In this document: positions 33,536 through 45,418 of the stretch, in pieces | Numbering within the stretch: the first letter of the stretch is position 1 | Layout of the letters: each line of letters starts with the position of its first letter | NCBI GenBank assembly: GCA_030704615.1 | Contig: CM060734.1 | Coordinates: forward strand, 30,892,042 to 30,956,041 | Length of the DNA: 64,000 nucleotides | Origin: Takakia lepidozioides | Lineage: Eukaryota > Streptophyta > Takakiopsida > Takakiales > Takakiaceae | Direction: 5' to 3' | Made by a program: the position numbers and the translations under genes | Notes under the pieces: generated by a model | The model's database searches: none | Told to the model about the DNA's origin: nothing | What the model saw: the letters and a program-made list of their open reading frames with translations, nothing else

Positions 33536-34911
33536 TTAGAGATTTGGGGCAGGTGTGAGTCCAGCAAGGTAGCACAGGCGCTGGAAACGATCGCGCGGTA
33601 ATGGCTTGGTTAAAATGTCAGCGAGCTGATTCTCTGTGCTCACATACGTAACATCAACTTCACCCTCCAGCTGAGCATCTCAGATCTTGTGGTACTTCAC
33701 TCCAATATGTTTAGTTCGCTGATGGAAGACCGGGTTGTGAACAAGGCGAATTGCAGATTGGTTATCGCTGAACAACCTGGTAGGGTGGGACTGTGTGGAT
33801 CGAACACTTGCCAGAAGTCGCCGCATCCAGATGACTTCGTGAGTGGCGAGGGCAGCTGCCACATACCGACTCAGTCGTGCTGCCTGCGGTGCATGTCTGC
33901 TTGCGAGAGCCCCATGCCACCGGTCCACCATTCATCATAAGAAGAAACCCCGATCTTGATTTTAAATCGTCAATGTCGGCAGCGTAGTCCGCATCACAGT
34001 ATGCTGTTAGTCGATGCAGATCCGTTGGTTTTCCCCGTCCATACGTGAGCCTGTAGCCAAGCGTACCTCGAATATATTTTAGGATCCGCTTCACCGCTGC
34101 GACATGTGATGCAGTTGGCCGGTTGCTGAACTTGGCTGCGTTGCTGACCGCATAACTGATATCAAATCTAGTGCCAATGCTTGCGAACTGTAAGCAACCA
34201 ATACACTCCCCATATGGCCTGACAACTTGAGATTCTGCCGGTCCTCCATTATACAGCACTAGCTCAGTTGCACTGTTGGGGTCTGCGGGTATTACTACTG
34301 GATTGCAGTGCTCATGACCAAAACGCTTTAGCACCCGCTCAAGATAGAGTCTCTGGTCCAGATGGATGAGCTTTTGCTCGCAATCCCTGGTAATGTGCAG
34401 GCCCACATATACTTCGGCTGGTCCTTTAGTAATCTGAAAGCCTCCATCCATATACTTGAGAATGTCCCGGATAGAATCATTCATGGTGCTGCACGCAATG
34501 CCATCGTCCACCCAGATGGTTATGATTAGCTTCGGATTGGCCTTGTTCACATAGACACAACAATCTGCATTTGAGACAACAAGATCATAGTCTTGCAAAA
34601 ATTGGTCAAACTTCCGATTCCAGACTCGGGGAGACTACTTCAGTCCATACAAAGCCTTTTGGAGCCTGCAAACTAGTCCTGGCGATGCCAGATCCTAGAA
34701 CCCCGCAGGCTGCTCCATGTAAATCAAATTGAGCAATGTTTAAATCTTTTGCCGCTGCTATCGAGAGGATTGCTCGGATGGAGTCGAACTTAACAACCGG
34801 ACTAAACGTCTCCTTGTAGTCCAGTCCTTGACGCTGTGTGAAGCCCTTTGCACATAGTCTCGCCTTAAACCTGTCTACAGACCCATCCGCTGCTAGTTTT
34901 AGCCTAAACAC
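33536..34911 (-). pseudogene. Copia reverse transcriptase and RNase H
   Basis: The minus strand encodes the copia reverse transcriptase, with RFKARLCAKGFTQRQGLDY, ETFSPVVKFDSIR and a WVDDGIA catalytic block (usual form YVDD). The RNase H follows with YCDADYA, SRSGF, GSTTES and FSDNQSAI, then a QLADILTKPLP end and TAA at 33536-33538. The region after AQFDLHG has lost about 15 residues around the first catalytic Asp block (DVKTAFL in relatives) and changes frame. TAG at 34635-34637 stands where the near-invariant LKQSPRxW has Gln, TAG at 34695-34697 lies just upstream, and TGA at 33680-33682 stands where relatives have Arg. The enzyme is dead in this copy. Confidence 0.88.
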
Positions 34912-34925
34912 CCATTTGCATTAAT

Positions 34926-35990
34926 TCACGGTCTTCCGATCGCTGGGTAATGCTTCCATCTGCCAAGTACCGTTCTCCATGAGGGAGTCGTACTCATCAC
35001 ACATCGCTGCCAGCCAGTCTTCCTTCTGCGGCAAAGCCATTGCTTCCTCAAACGTGTGTGCCTCGATAGAAACTTCATCCACTGTTGCAATGCAGGCATA
35101 TGAATTCTTATTGACGGATATATCCAGTCTCCAAGTCGGGTTGGAGGGTTGTGCTGTCGTGGTGGTAATACAGGGGCGGGAACCTCTTCAACTGGCTGTC
35201 GATATTCCTCCAGGGGCACATCCAAAGCAGCGGAATCTTGAACATGCTCCCACTGTTCACGTGCTTCTCCTGCTTCAACTATGGCTTCGGAATCCCGGAT
35301 TTTGTCAGAGAGGTTAACTAATATTCCCTGATCATCTTCACTTGACTCACTGCTGATCAGATTCTCTGCGCTGAGAGGGATCGGGCTGCTGAGGACTTCT
35401 TGTTGTGAAAGATCAAATCCGAAGTTGTTAACCAGGGGTTGTACAGCAACAACATTCCCTGCTCCTACTGGATTTGCCAAAGCATGTACAAAAGGTGGGG
35501 GCAGTGCCCACAACAATTGGCCCGGTGCTGCAGCTGGTGGTGCAATTGAGCCAACCAGCACACGATCTCCTTCATACGTGAGCCACTGCTGATGCTCAGT
35601 ATCGGTTCCCTCAGAGGATATATCCTCATCAAATAGGACATCTCGGCTTTCTTCCACACGCTGAAGATCATTATTCCAGACCCTGTAGGCCTTGCTGGTA
35701 GAAGAGTATCCCATGAAAACGCCTTTTCTACTCTTAGCATTGAGTTTCTTGCGCAGTTCTTTTGGAATATGAACGTATGCATCAGCTCCGAACACCCTGA
35801 GATGGGAAACAGAGGGTTTAACCTGGTACCAAAGCTCGTAAGGCGTGCGGCCATGGATCGTTCTTGTGGCTGTACGATTCAGTGTGTATACTGAGGTATG
35901 AGCCACCTCGGCCCAAAACTTGTGATGAACATTTGCTGAGTGAAGCATGCTCCTCACTGCTTCTATGATAGTTCTGTTGTTGCGTTCTGA
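34926..35990 (-). pseudogene. Copia integrase C-terminal half and linker
   Basis: It begins on the minus strand with SERNNRTIIEAVRSML, the block holding the catalytic Glu of copia integrases. It continues through FWAEVAHTSVYTLNR, GRTPYELW and LRVFGADAYVHIPKE, then LNAKSRKGVFMGYS, all standard for this region. The acidic linker to reverse transcriptase follows. The N-terminal half of integrase is not upstream on this strand but on the opposite strand from about 35997 to 37291, because of the inversion. Confidence 0.88.
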
Positions 35991-35996
35991 CGCCGA

Positions 35997-37291
35997 TCTT
36001 ATGGATATAGTAGACGGTACCTCAGCTAAGCCTGCTGAAACTGCTACTGCAGAAGTCCGTCTTGAGTGGAAGAAACGCGATAGTCAAGCGTTTAGTCTGA
36101 TGTGTCAAGCACTGGATGAGAGTATGTTGAAACATATCATGGCGTGTGTATCGTCCGCTGATATCTGGACCAAGCTGAAGCTCATTCATGAGCAGAACGC
36201 TTCAGAAAACGTGCACACGCTTCCATGGCTGAAGGAGAGAGCATAGCAGACTATCTTGCAAAGATAGAGGTTATCGTTAGTCAGCTTGCCAGTAGAGGAG
36301 ATACCACCTTCAATGAGCAAGCTGTTATTTCGAAAATCTTGTGCAACCTACCATCAGCTTTTGATACCTTGATCCTTGGCGCATGCAGCCAGCAGCGTCC
36401 AAGATACTATCAAACCTTACCTTACAGCTGTTGCAGACCGAAGGAACGTTCAAGACACGAGTGCACGCAAGTATAGTCTCGGTTGCAGCCTATGTTGCGT
36501 CATCAAAAGGCAAGAAACCTGTCGATGGTGCTGCAGAGTATACGGCCGAGCAGCGTGCTGCAAGAAGGAAGGATTCAATGACAGAAAGTATGCACGGAAC
36601 CTTGGCCGCAACCTTTTTTCCTCCTACGTCGCAGCACAGAAACAGATGTACACGCTGCATACCGATACTGGCTGCCATCTGCTTGAGGGCGGAAAGATCG
36701 TCATGACAGGAGTCGTTTACAACCGGATGTATAGACTCCTTATTGAAGTTGTTTGTCATGAACCACCGGTGGCCGCACTAACAGCAAGGTCGTTTGGTGT
36801 ACCTACTGTAGTCGAGAGTAAGCAATCTCTCGACATTTGGCAAAGACACTTCTCCCATGCCAGCTATGCTACAGTTCAACAAATGGCTAGTCAGGGCCTC
36901 GTTGATGGCATTGTGATTGATGGGAAGGACAACGACTTTTGCCCTGGATGTGCTTACGGAAAGCAGCATCGGAACACATTGCCTCACGATGAGCACATGG
37001 AACGATCGAAGGCACCTGGAGACCTCATTCACACAGACTTGTGTGGTCCGATGTCAAGCCAGTCTGTTGGTGGAGCTTTGTATATGGCTCTCTTCAAGGA
37101 TGACAGTACAGGCTTCAGGGTGATCGAGTGTATGAAGACAAAACCGGAGACTTTTATGGCGTTTAAGAGGTTTGCAGCCCAACTCTTTCGTGAAACGGGC
37201 TAGCGTGTCAAAGTGGTTCGCAGCGATCGAGGCATTGAGTTTACCAACTCATCGTTTGTCAGGTTCTTGGATGACAAAGATATTAAACCCA
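35997..37291 (+). pseudogene. Copia gag to integrase core, inverted segment
   Basis: The plus strand carries the middle of the copia polyprotein. First comes gag (LMDIVDGTSAKP, EWKKRDSQAF, LKLIHEQNASENVHTL, then GESIADYLAKIEVIVSQL). Frames are damaged over the zinc-knuckle and protease part. The gag-pre-integrase finger follows (HFSHASYATVQQ...CPGCAYGKQHR), then the integrase core (GDLIHTDLCGPM with the first catalytic Asp, VVRSDRGIEFTN with the second). A TAG lies at 37201-37203. It stops at about 37291, where gag N-terminal codons begin on the other strand. Confidence 0.88.
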
Positions 37292-37383
37292 AGCAAGATG
37301 GCTCTGATTTGAAATTTCAACAGATGGAAGTTAGCCCCCTTGAAGCGGGTTATGCTTCCAAGATCCCTACTCGCGTCAGCCAT
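37292..37383 (-). pseudogene. Copia gag N-terminus (start codon side)
   Basis: ATG at 37383-37381 on the minus strand opens about 31 codons (MADASRDLGSITRF, then NFHLLKFQIRAILL), the usual start of copia gag with its NFxxLKFxIRAxL pattern. It breaks off exactly where the opposite-strand segment begins. The continuation LMDIVDG is found at the far end of that segment, near 35997. Confidence 0.85.
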
Positions 37384-37595
37384 GGCGGCTGACGTCCAAA
37401 CCCACGAACTTACTATACGAAGACTAGATCAGGCGGCTAACGGTTCACACAAAAGAACCTACGACAGGCTAGACAATCATGCTTACACGCGCCTGGCAAG
37501 AAGACACCTCCCCTCCAACAAGGACTACAGAACAAGAATATACCTCTGACACACACACGAGCACAGCTTTAATTAGTAGGTTAAGGAGCCCATAA

Positions 37596-37947
37596 CCTAA
37601 TGGATGACACCACTTTGTCAAGTAACTCATGCAACTCTTACACCTAGACTGACCCCACACACAGCTTTGCAAGCAGCCAGAACATATATTAAACCGTAAA
37701 TTAGCAAGGGTTACAAGTTACCACTCGTGTACCAAACTCTCGGTACAGAGCATACTCAACTCTTGCTACACACAGATAGCAGTACACACTACTGCTACAT
37801 AACACACTCAGAGGTGCGAGAGACAGTCCTATTGTATGTAACAGGTGTTCCTGGCGGGAACTTCACGCATGATTGCTTGCTAGAAACTTACAGACTAATG
37901 ATTCATTCTCCTACGGCTAGTTCCACGTGGTTGGAGTTACACAGTGC
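37596..37947 (-). repeat. Copia 5' LTR, truncated
   Basis: It matches the left LTR from TAATGGATGACAC to ACACAGTGCT, with few differences over about 300 bp. It lacks the last 28 or so bases (GATATTGCACTGTGATG and beyond) present in the left LTR. Confidence 0.85.
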
Positions 37948-38344
37948 TTACAATCTCCAATACTTGACTTCGAATTTTTTGGAAATGCAAACAAATATGA
38001 AAAACATCAAAAACCACATATACCAATTCACCTGGTTCTGAGTTGGAGTTATCTGAAAACAAACATGGGCCCCTGTTAATTTGAAGGGTTTCGATGGTCA
38101 GTAAAAGTGGTGTTTCTGTACATCCAGAAAACATAGGGCAGACAGTGGTGAGTCTGCAATGTGACAAGCAGACCACCATTTTCTAGTAAAAATCCCTCCA
38201 GTATGTAACTACACATCTCGGAGGCGCCACTAACGACAAGATGAGATACACATTTATTCCCACCCCCATTCACAAAGATTGAATCTCGTCATTCTTACTA
38301 TACATACTGAAGATGAGAAAAAACTGACTAAAAGTCACTGATAC

Positions 38345-39490
38345 TCAGACCAAGCTGCAACCAAGTCCATTACCGACACGTTTCCCAGGATTGCTAAGGT
38401 CTACATTAGGCCCAGGAACGAGTTCACTCAGCACGAATGCTTGATCATTGATGTCAAGAGTTGTAAATACCAAACGCTTCAACACAGTTTCCAAAAATGT
38501 GTACGAATCAGGACTCTCAATCGTTTTGACGGCAGCCCATTCCAAGAACGGATCATGCACCGAAAAGCAAAACTGCTCGACACTGGACACCCTAACATTG
38601 AAAGTCTAGATCCTTTCTTGCACTACGTTCAACGTAGAGCTTATTGAAGCCTTGTGCAAGGCCATGACTGCCTGGCGACAAAGAACGTCTTGCTCCGAAG
38701 ACTCTTGGGTCCGAAGGAATCGTTTCGGTTGACCTTCTCATGTCCGAAATGTTTCCACCGAAATGAAGCTTTCTCCGTATACGGAACAACCACGAAAGCA
38801 TGATGATTTTTTAAGGTCGCCTCTTGATCTGTACAGCACGGCAGAACGTTCATTAAATCCTTCTTAAATAACACTTTTGAGGCCGACGAATGCTTCGCTG
38901 AGTCCTGAAGGCAATGTTTGAAATGATTGAAATTATTGGACTGAACGACAAGTGCTTGCAAGACTACTAATTAGGGCAAGACTCTATGTGATGACCTCGG
39001 TGAGAGTGTATGAATATACCGAGTGTGTTGAGCAAGGGGTGATACAATCTATTCTGATCAACGTCAAACCAGGAATCCGAGGTAGTTCCTGCACCAGCTA
39101 TGATTAGTGCCAGCGTCTGGCCTAATTCCACCGTTCTCTCCGCTGCCGATTCGATTTCTCTTACTGCTCGCTAAGGATCTGTTGTGGAGACAATTATTAT
39201 CTGGATGGTTTTGAAATTTTGAAGTCCACCAGCCCGCTCCTGTAGTGCGGCATCAACATCTTTGGCCCATGCGTCTTCCTCGCAGAGTGCAAGTACTCTG
39301 GAATATTACCTGTACGTGGTTAGGAATTGTTCATCATTCTCCTGGCACTCATTGATCGCAGCGAAGTCGATCCTCCAAATGCTGAATTGATATGAGTTAC
39401 GAGAGAATTGAACACGAGAGGAAATATAACGCACGAAAGAATTGAGCACAGCGGCAGGAAATTCAGCACATCGCCGCCCTTGAGACTTCA
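38345..39490 (-). pseudogene. GTPase-like gene fragment, minus strand copy
   Basis: Several coding stretches lie on the minus strand. About 39316-38980 reads VLALCEEDAWAKDVDAALQ, TIQIIIVSTTDP and TLALIIAGAGTTSDSW, with a TAG at 39171-39173. 38961-38641 includes VPYTEKASFRWKHFGHEKVN. 38590-38345 includes DSYTFLETVLKRLVFTTLD and LSELVPGP. The last stretch has a close relative at about 41980-42095, downstream of a P-loop exon on the plus strand. The middle stretch has a relative at about 46010-46175. These are pieces of one gene family, scattered and inverted. The function is unknown beyond the nucleotide-binding motif seen in the plus-strand copy. Confidence 0.5.
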
Positions 39491-39499
39491 GGGCCTGCA

Positions 39500-40730
39500 T
39501 CGTGGTCAGGGCGCACGGTATTCAACTGCGCATTCAGCTACTTGGCGACGAGAAATGAAATGAAATGAAATGGTACTCTATAACGACCGCGGGCTTTAGA
39601 GAGAACTGAAGTTTGAATCTTCCCCTAGTGCCTCTTGTGTGAGGAAAGTGCTCGATATGTACCACCAAAGCGAAGAAATATCGGCGAAGGGAGACAAATG
39701 AATCAGGATAGCTCGACTTAATCCTCGCTTCCAGGAAAAGAGAATTCTCTCTTTGCTCAAGCACTAAGTATAAATACTTTGGATTGAACTTGTTATCCAA
39801 GGCAGTGAATTGGCATAGAACTACATAATACTTGTAAGCACTCACTAGGTAACAGCAGAGAGACTAGTTGAGTTACGAGAAATAGACCGTATCGGTAGAG
39901 ATCTGAGGTCTAGAGAGAGGAAGACTCCCCGGCGGGCTAATTTAGTAGGGCGGTGTGATGTCACAGGCCTGTCTTATTGTAGTAAAGGGGTCTTGATCCA
40001 TTAACGTCATGTGAGCAAGATAACCACCCAACCTAGAGTCCTCTATTTGCCACTTGGTAAGGAGTGTTCACCAAGACCACTGTCTACCTTGTTCTCAGCC
40101 TTGCAACTCTAGGACAGGCCGGTGTCTCCTCCTCCCCCCCTTGCTCTCAGGATACCCTTTGGTATTCCCTTACAAAGGCCTAACATTTGGTTACTTTCTC
40201 TTGCTTAGCCGTAAGTCTCTTCAGCTTCCGTTATAGCTTTTTGTCTTCAGCCTTGCTTAGCCACTAACCTAGGCATACCAACCTAGTGTGTGACATGTGA
40301 TTTCTTGGCGCTCCCGTATGCTTACTCCATTGCAGGTTCCCTAGTACTTTAGTAGGGCGGCATGCTTAAGCGGCTCCTGTAGGGTCCAGTAGTAAGATCT
40401 TGCGCCAAGATCACGGCACCCGTAGTGAGATCTCGTAGATCGACACCCTTGTCGATAGTTCTGGCTTGATCGACATCCTACGGGAGCCGTGATCTTGGAA
40501 TGGAGTAAGCTCTTGCACGATCGCGAAACTTAGTTCAGCTCCAAGTAAGATCTTGCATGATCGCGAAACTTAGTTTAGCACGTACAACTCTATCTACACA
40601 GGCACTTGACATGCAGCTTGGCGACTATGGTGATCATGAAAGATGCAGGCCACAGGGACTCAGGGTCAGGAGCTCCCCGTAGCACTACTTCCTGCATGTA
40701 GGGGTTAACTAGTGAACTTAATAATATATG
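39500..40730. other. Non-coding stretch with a long hairpin
   Basis: No gene is supported. CCAAGATCACGGCACCCGTAG (40405-40425) pairs with 40478-40498 with one mismatch, making a 21-bp stem around a 52-base loop. A direct repeat (AAGATCTTGCACGATCGCG-like) occurs at about 40505-40530 and 40545-40575. The region has the look of an old LTR or foldback element. Confidence 0.45.
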
Positions 40731-40732
40731 CC

Positions 40733-42465
40733 TCTACTCAATTAGCGAGGCACATGACCAGGAGATGACCAGGCTGGCCAGTTTCCTGAGAAAGATCTAA
40801 CTTCAATTTTTTTTGAACGCGGTGTCGTTTTCCCAAATTGTAGCTTTGCAGGCGGCCGAAAACTTGAGAAGGGTATCCAGCTGGGTCGAATGTATTTAAC
40901 GAATTTCAGGTGACCAGCTTGCTGTGAAGTTGACATAATTAATGATCATGTATGATGGTGTAGTCGTTGTTAGCATTTGGGCACAAGTATGATAAAGATG
41001 AATACAGTAACAGCTCAAATTGTGTCATCGAGATCTAGATGGGACCTCGATGAATTAGAGACCCAAGTCCAAACATTAGTTTGCTATGATTAGGATTGAG
41101 ATTCCCCAGTTGCTGAACATATGGGGAGGGTATAAGTATGGAGATGGATAGTCCTGAGTGTCAACCGCTCACGGGGGGAGTCTTTGTGCTGTTCAGCTCA
41201 GTGATTTTCGTCTCCAGAGAAAAGTTTAGAAGAGTCAGATTGGATCATCCGCGAGTTAGAGTTGCTAAGGGCCATTTCCAAAGTTGCAGCACAAGAGTTC
41301 ACGAGCAGGAGAGAGAGAGAGTGATCCCTACAGTGTGAAAAATTGTCTAGTCCTGAGCCTAGGAGCACCAGTTGGATCTTGAGAAACGCGAACGGAGATC
41401 ATCGGATTCAAACAGGTTCAATGGGTTCCCTTTTTAGTAAGCCTCATCATGAAGTCTGCCAGGTTTCAGAAGAAGATATGAGGAAGGGACGCGAGAAGGC
41501 CTCCTTGGCCTTGGCCTTCTCGCGTTCCTTAGACTTGGCCTTGGCCAAGGCCAAGACCAAGGCCAAGACCAAGGCAGAGGAGGAGCAGAAAAACCGACAA
41601 CTGAGGATGCAGGCCCTTGATGAGTTCAACGACTGGATCAGAGAATCCGGGAATCTATCTGTCAATCCTCCCGTTCTATTAGTCATTGGGCCTCAGCATC
41701 ACGGGAAATCTTCGTTCATCAATTCAGTGTTCCGCGTATTCCGCAATGAAACTGGTCCTATGATTCGCAGGGCAGAGGCAGGTCGAGCCTGCGATAGGGA
41801 GACGACAATAAGATATAAATTCTATCTTGTGATCTTCTCAGGGGACGGGAAAAATTTGATAATATTCACGATGGTGGATGTGTCACCTAGGGATCAACAA
41901 TCTCTCGCACTCTAAAGTTTCAGCAATAAATGGTAAGAGAAGGTGGGGATGATGTTTTGCTTTCCGGTAGATGATCCGTTGCCGTCAGAGTCCTGATTCG
42001 TGCACATTTTTGGAAACTGTGTTGAAGCGTTTGGTATATACAACTCTTGACATCAATGATCAAGCAGTCATGCTGAGTGAACTCGTCCCTGTGGGTACGT
42101 AAACTATTGATCCAATACCCCATTTTAAAAAGCAAAAAAAAATATTAAACATGAGTATCAACATGAAATGAAAATCAACATTGTGTACAGTCAAGCATTG
42201 TGTTCATTCATTTCATGCTTGTACCCCTCAGCGGATGGTTCACGCTCTCCAGGGGGGAAGCGAAGGCGCAGTCTAATTCACAATTATATCATTAACAACC
42301 ACATGAGCATAGCTCCTTGGATGGAGTGAGTATTGTTCCTTAGCACTTTCTGGCAAGTTTGCATGTGTATGAATTTCATTTCATGGTGGACAGTGAGAGT
42401 TAATTTACAAAATTTGTGCTCTCGATTGCAGGAAGTATGAAAAAGCCCAAGCAGATGTGGAATCA
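40733..42465 (+). pseudogene. P-loop GTPase-like gene fragment, plus strand copy
   Basis: The main exon reads from ATG at 41421-41423 (MGSLFSKPHHE, which fits an N-myristoylation signal) through a Lys/Ala/Glu-rich coil to VLLVIGPQHHGKSSFINSVF. The last holds a Walker A motif (GPQHHGKS) like that of IFI44/IRG-type GTPases. ETTIRYKFY and FTMVD follow where switch regions would be. A stop at 41913-41915 ends it. Later exons seem to lie at about 41978-42095 (CTFLETVLKRLVYTTLD), 42231-42329 (GKRRRSLIHNY) and 42432-42465, with GT-AG borders. No complete GTPase domain is present, so I call it a fragment. The upstream 690 bp is duplicated at 49129. Confidence 0.5.
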
Positions 42466-42713
42466 GGTCGGTCTGCTTTTTGGGTGATAGGGTACCTACC
42501 GGAGGAGTGATTGGACGAAAGTACCATCGGGAGACTTTCCTACATAAAATACACTTCCAATCAAAATGAAATAACCATTGGACGTTTTGTAGAAATCGTC
42601 ATAAGTAGTGCCGAGCAACACGTAGCCCTAGTATTTTGAAAACAGCAATGGATATGTATGTTTCGTTGCAACTCAGTGACCAGGCTCGCTTATAGTCATT
42701 GTATGCATGTGAC

Positions 42714-42811
42714 AATCCATGCAAACATTTTCTCGAGCCTGGCACGCTCTGGGCTGTAGTGGCAATCCATGCAAACATTTTCACGAGCCTGGCACGCTCT
42801 GGGCTGTAGCC
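42714..42811. repeat. 49-bp tandem duplication
   Basis: CAATCCATGCAAACATTTTC followed by GAGCCTGGCACGCTCTGGGC occurs twice in a row (42714 and 42763) with one or two differences. Confidence 0.8.
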
Positions 42812-42959
42812 TGGCACACTCACTCACATTTCTTACAATCGATTTGTGCACATCTCATTTCCTCGTAAGAAACACCCTAGAAATTCCCTTTGTTACCTTT
42901 ACCTTGTCAGACGACAAGTTTCATCCTGACGAGTATGAACTAAATCCCGAGGTGGATTA

Positions 42960-44560
42960 GTTTCCTCCGAGGAAGGGACCGGATCCTACTCAAGTCAGTC
43001 TCCCCTGCTTGGAGAATCCAAAGTTTCAATCTCAATGGTTAGTCCATCGGGTGAATGATAGCAACATCTAGGTAATTCCCGAGATCTAATAAAACCAATG
43101 GCCGTTTGCTTTCAAATATCCTCGGCGGAAGGGGGCGATACCTCCCTTAAAACTTCTATTTTTAAGTTAAGGGGGATCCGGATAAAATCCCTTATTAAAG
43201 GCGAATTACCATGCTGAACTCCCAAAGAAGGCGCAAGTTTCCTTGCCCTTTGGGTGGGAGTCACCCAATTTCGGCACTACGCAAACATACGATTCACCCA
43301 ATTTATAATAAAGAACAAATAATTAAAACCTTCATACAAATGCATAAATTTCGTAGAAATAAAGAACCCTCATAGGATCCTCAAACTAACCAAATTAACC
43401 TCAAGGTACAAGGGAATGCCCTGGGAACGCCTTTTATGTCGGGAGCATTGGGGAACCGCTCTCCACTTTGGGAGCACCCAAAATTCCTTTTCCCAATATA
43501 ATCAATAATGCATTAGCAACTTAAGCAATCACCTGGCTAGGATGAATGAAATCTGCCTACTATCAGTTTCTCATCTGATTGTCACCTCAGTCTGTAAACA
43601 ATGATTAAACATTCAGTGGGTCCCAGGGTCCATTCCCTACGCCTCTTCCACCTACTTCCAATATAATCTGATTAATTTATGCAAACAACCAGTCTAGAAC
43701 GAATTTGGAACATGTCATCTTCTACCTTCTGGAACCCCTACCATGGATTCTCTCCTCCCTGTCTCTGGGCTCTCTCTCTCTGCCTATGGCATCCACCCGC
43801 GAGTCGTGCTTTCACAAGCCCCGGGATACATATCAAACTGATGGCTTCAATCGGGCCTATCCAATGGTACCAACCATTTCTTATCTTTTGTTAAAACACG
43901 TCTTCATTTCCATGCAAGACGAACACCATAAATAGTGCACAAGAAATCAAAGGCATAGGGAGAAAACCCCCCTTAAAATGCCCGTATTAGGACCAGCAGT
44001 CCCTGGCGAGGTCCGTCGCAATATCCAGCGGTTAAAATTGATACCCCGCGGCCAGCGCCACGTGGCGCGACATTACTGGCCCGCCGCCGGCGCGGGTCCA
44101 GTGGGTAATTGCAAGCTCCCTCGTCTCTGCCGCTCGTGTCGTACCTACCCAGGCCCAGCTATGGCGCCTGGTGCTGCCACGTAGTGTACCAGCAACCCGT
44201 ACTTTGTTCCAGGGGTCAATTCCCCCCACAGGGGAAGGCCACGCCACCCGTGTTAGATGGGCTTTGCCTTTTTTGACAGTTCTCTACAAAAATAGCTTAA
44301 TCACTTATAAAGCTAGTTAGCAATGCCTCCCATGGTCCTCCATGGCCAGGGGGCTTATGAACATGTAAATAGACTTAATAATATGGAAATATTGGCGATA
44401 GCTTCGCCGTCTCATGCAATATGGCCGTTACCACTAAGCTAGAAATGGAAATTTGACAAGAGCTTCGCCACTTCATGCAAGCTCGCCCTCTCCTTAAACT
44501 TAATAATGGACCCTCACTTCCCTGACGTCATTGGGTTAGATTCCTAAGGTCATGTCTATG
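42960..44560. mobile_element. Remnant related to the gypsy 3' tail
   Basis: About 43215-43310 (GAACTCCCAAAGAAGGCGCA, then GGGAGTCACCCAATTTCGGC) matches about 2233-2330 in the tail of the gypsy element. No gag or pol is left. The neighbouring sequence to about 44560 is non-coding and could be the LTR part of the same remnant, which I cannot prove. Confidence 0.5.
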
Positions 44561-45400
44561 GGAGAAGGTATTCAACGTCTATAATGGATGACTAAGCTGC
44601 TTCAGCAATGCAGTTAGCTAGGTGGAAGTGCGCTATGGAGACTACTGAAACAACCATGCGATCAAGAACTAGCATAAGAAACAGCAGTTCCCATTCAAAA
44701 GTTTGGCTTAAGGTACTTTGCATTGTAGCATATGGCAAGGGCCGGAGTAGGGATCAGGTGAAATGGACATAGGGAAAGAAATGACATGGTCTTTTAGAAA
44801 GACCTTTGTGAGATATATGGGTCCAAGCTGGGCACTCAAAGAGCTTATTGGACAACAAAAACCAATAAATAAAGTCAAGAGTAGTATTAATGTATTCAAG
44901 AACAGTATATATCAACGTGAGTCTGGTCACACTCCCACTCTCCGCATGTAAGAGATTCTACGAGTCCATGATACCATGCTCAAAATCACAAAAGGTCCAA
45001 AATCTCTTCAGATGTTAGAAAATAGACAGGACTCACGACTAAAAATATTGGAGAAAATGTTTGTAGCAACAACCAGCTGGTATGTAACTTTGTAACTTCG
45101 CACAACAAGAACTCAAACCCTTCCCGTTCTGGCATACTCGAGGGACTGTTTGATGATATATATGATTTCTTGGTATGTGCTTACGTTAACTTTGAGCTCG
45201 TCTCCAGAATGGGCCACGTAGTTAGACAAGCAGTGTCTGTACTGCCATCTCCTCCAATTCGTTCGACGATGATTTTTAATTTATCTCTGTCCACCCGGTC
45301 TTTGTTGGTCACGAATGGCATGCATAGAAGCACAACCAAGAGATATATATCTTATAAGCAAGTGCATACAATAAGCAAGATGGGGTAAGGCACTAGACAT
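44561..45400. other. No gene recognised
   Basis: Only short open frames without known motifs are seen on either strand, with AT-rich intergenic-type sequence. Confidence 0.3.
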
Positions 45401-45418
45401 TCTGCTCTCATTGACGAT

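Larger units (their letters stand above)
32326..37947 (-). mobile_element. Ty1/copia retrotransposon with internal inversion
   Basis: Two same-orientation LTR copies (about 32326-33506, interrupted by an insertion, and about 37596-37947) bracket copia coding sequence. From the right on the minus strand it starts with gag (37383-37292). The gag-to-integrase segment then lies on the plus strand (about 35997-37291), and the rest of integrase, reverse transcriptase and RNase H is back on the minus strand (about 35990-33536). The element therefore suffered an in-place inversion of about 1.3 kb. The right LTR lacks about 28 bp found in the left one, so the 5' end is truncated and no target duplication was identified. 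Confidence 0.88.
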
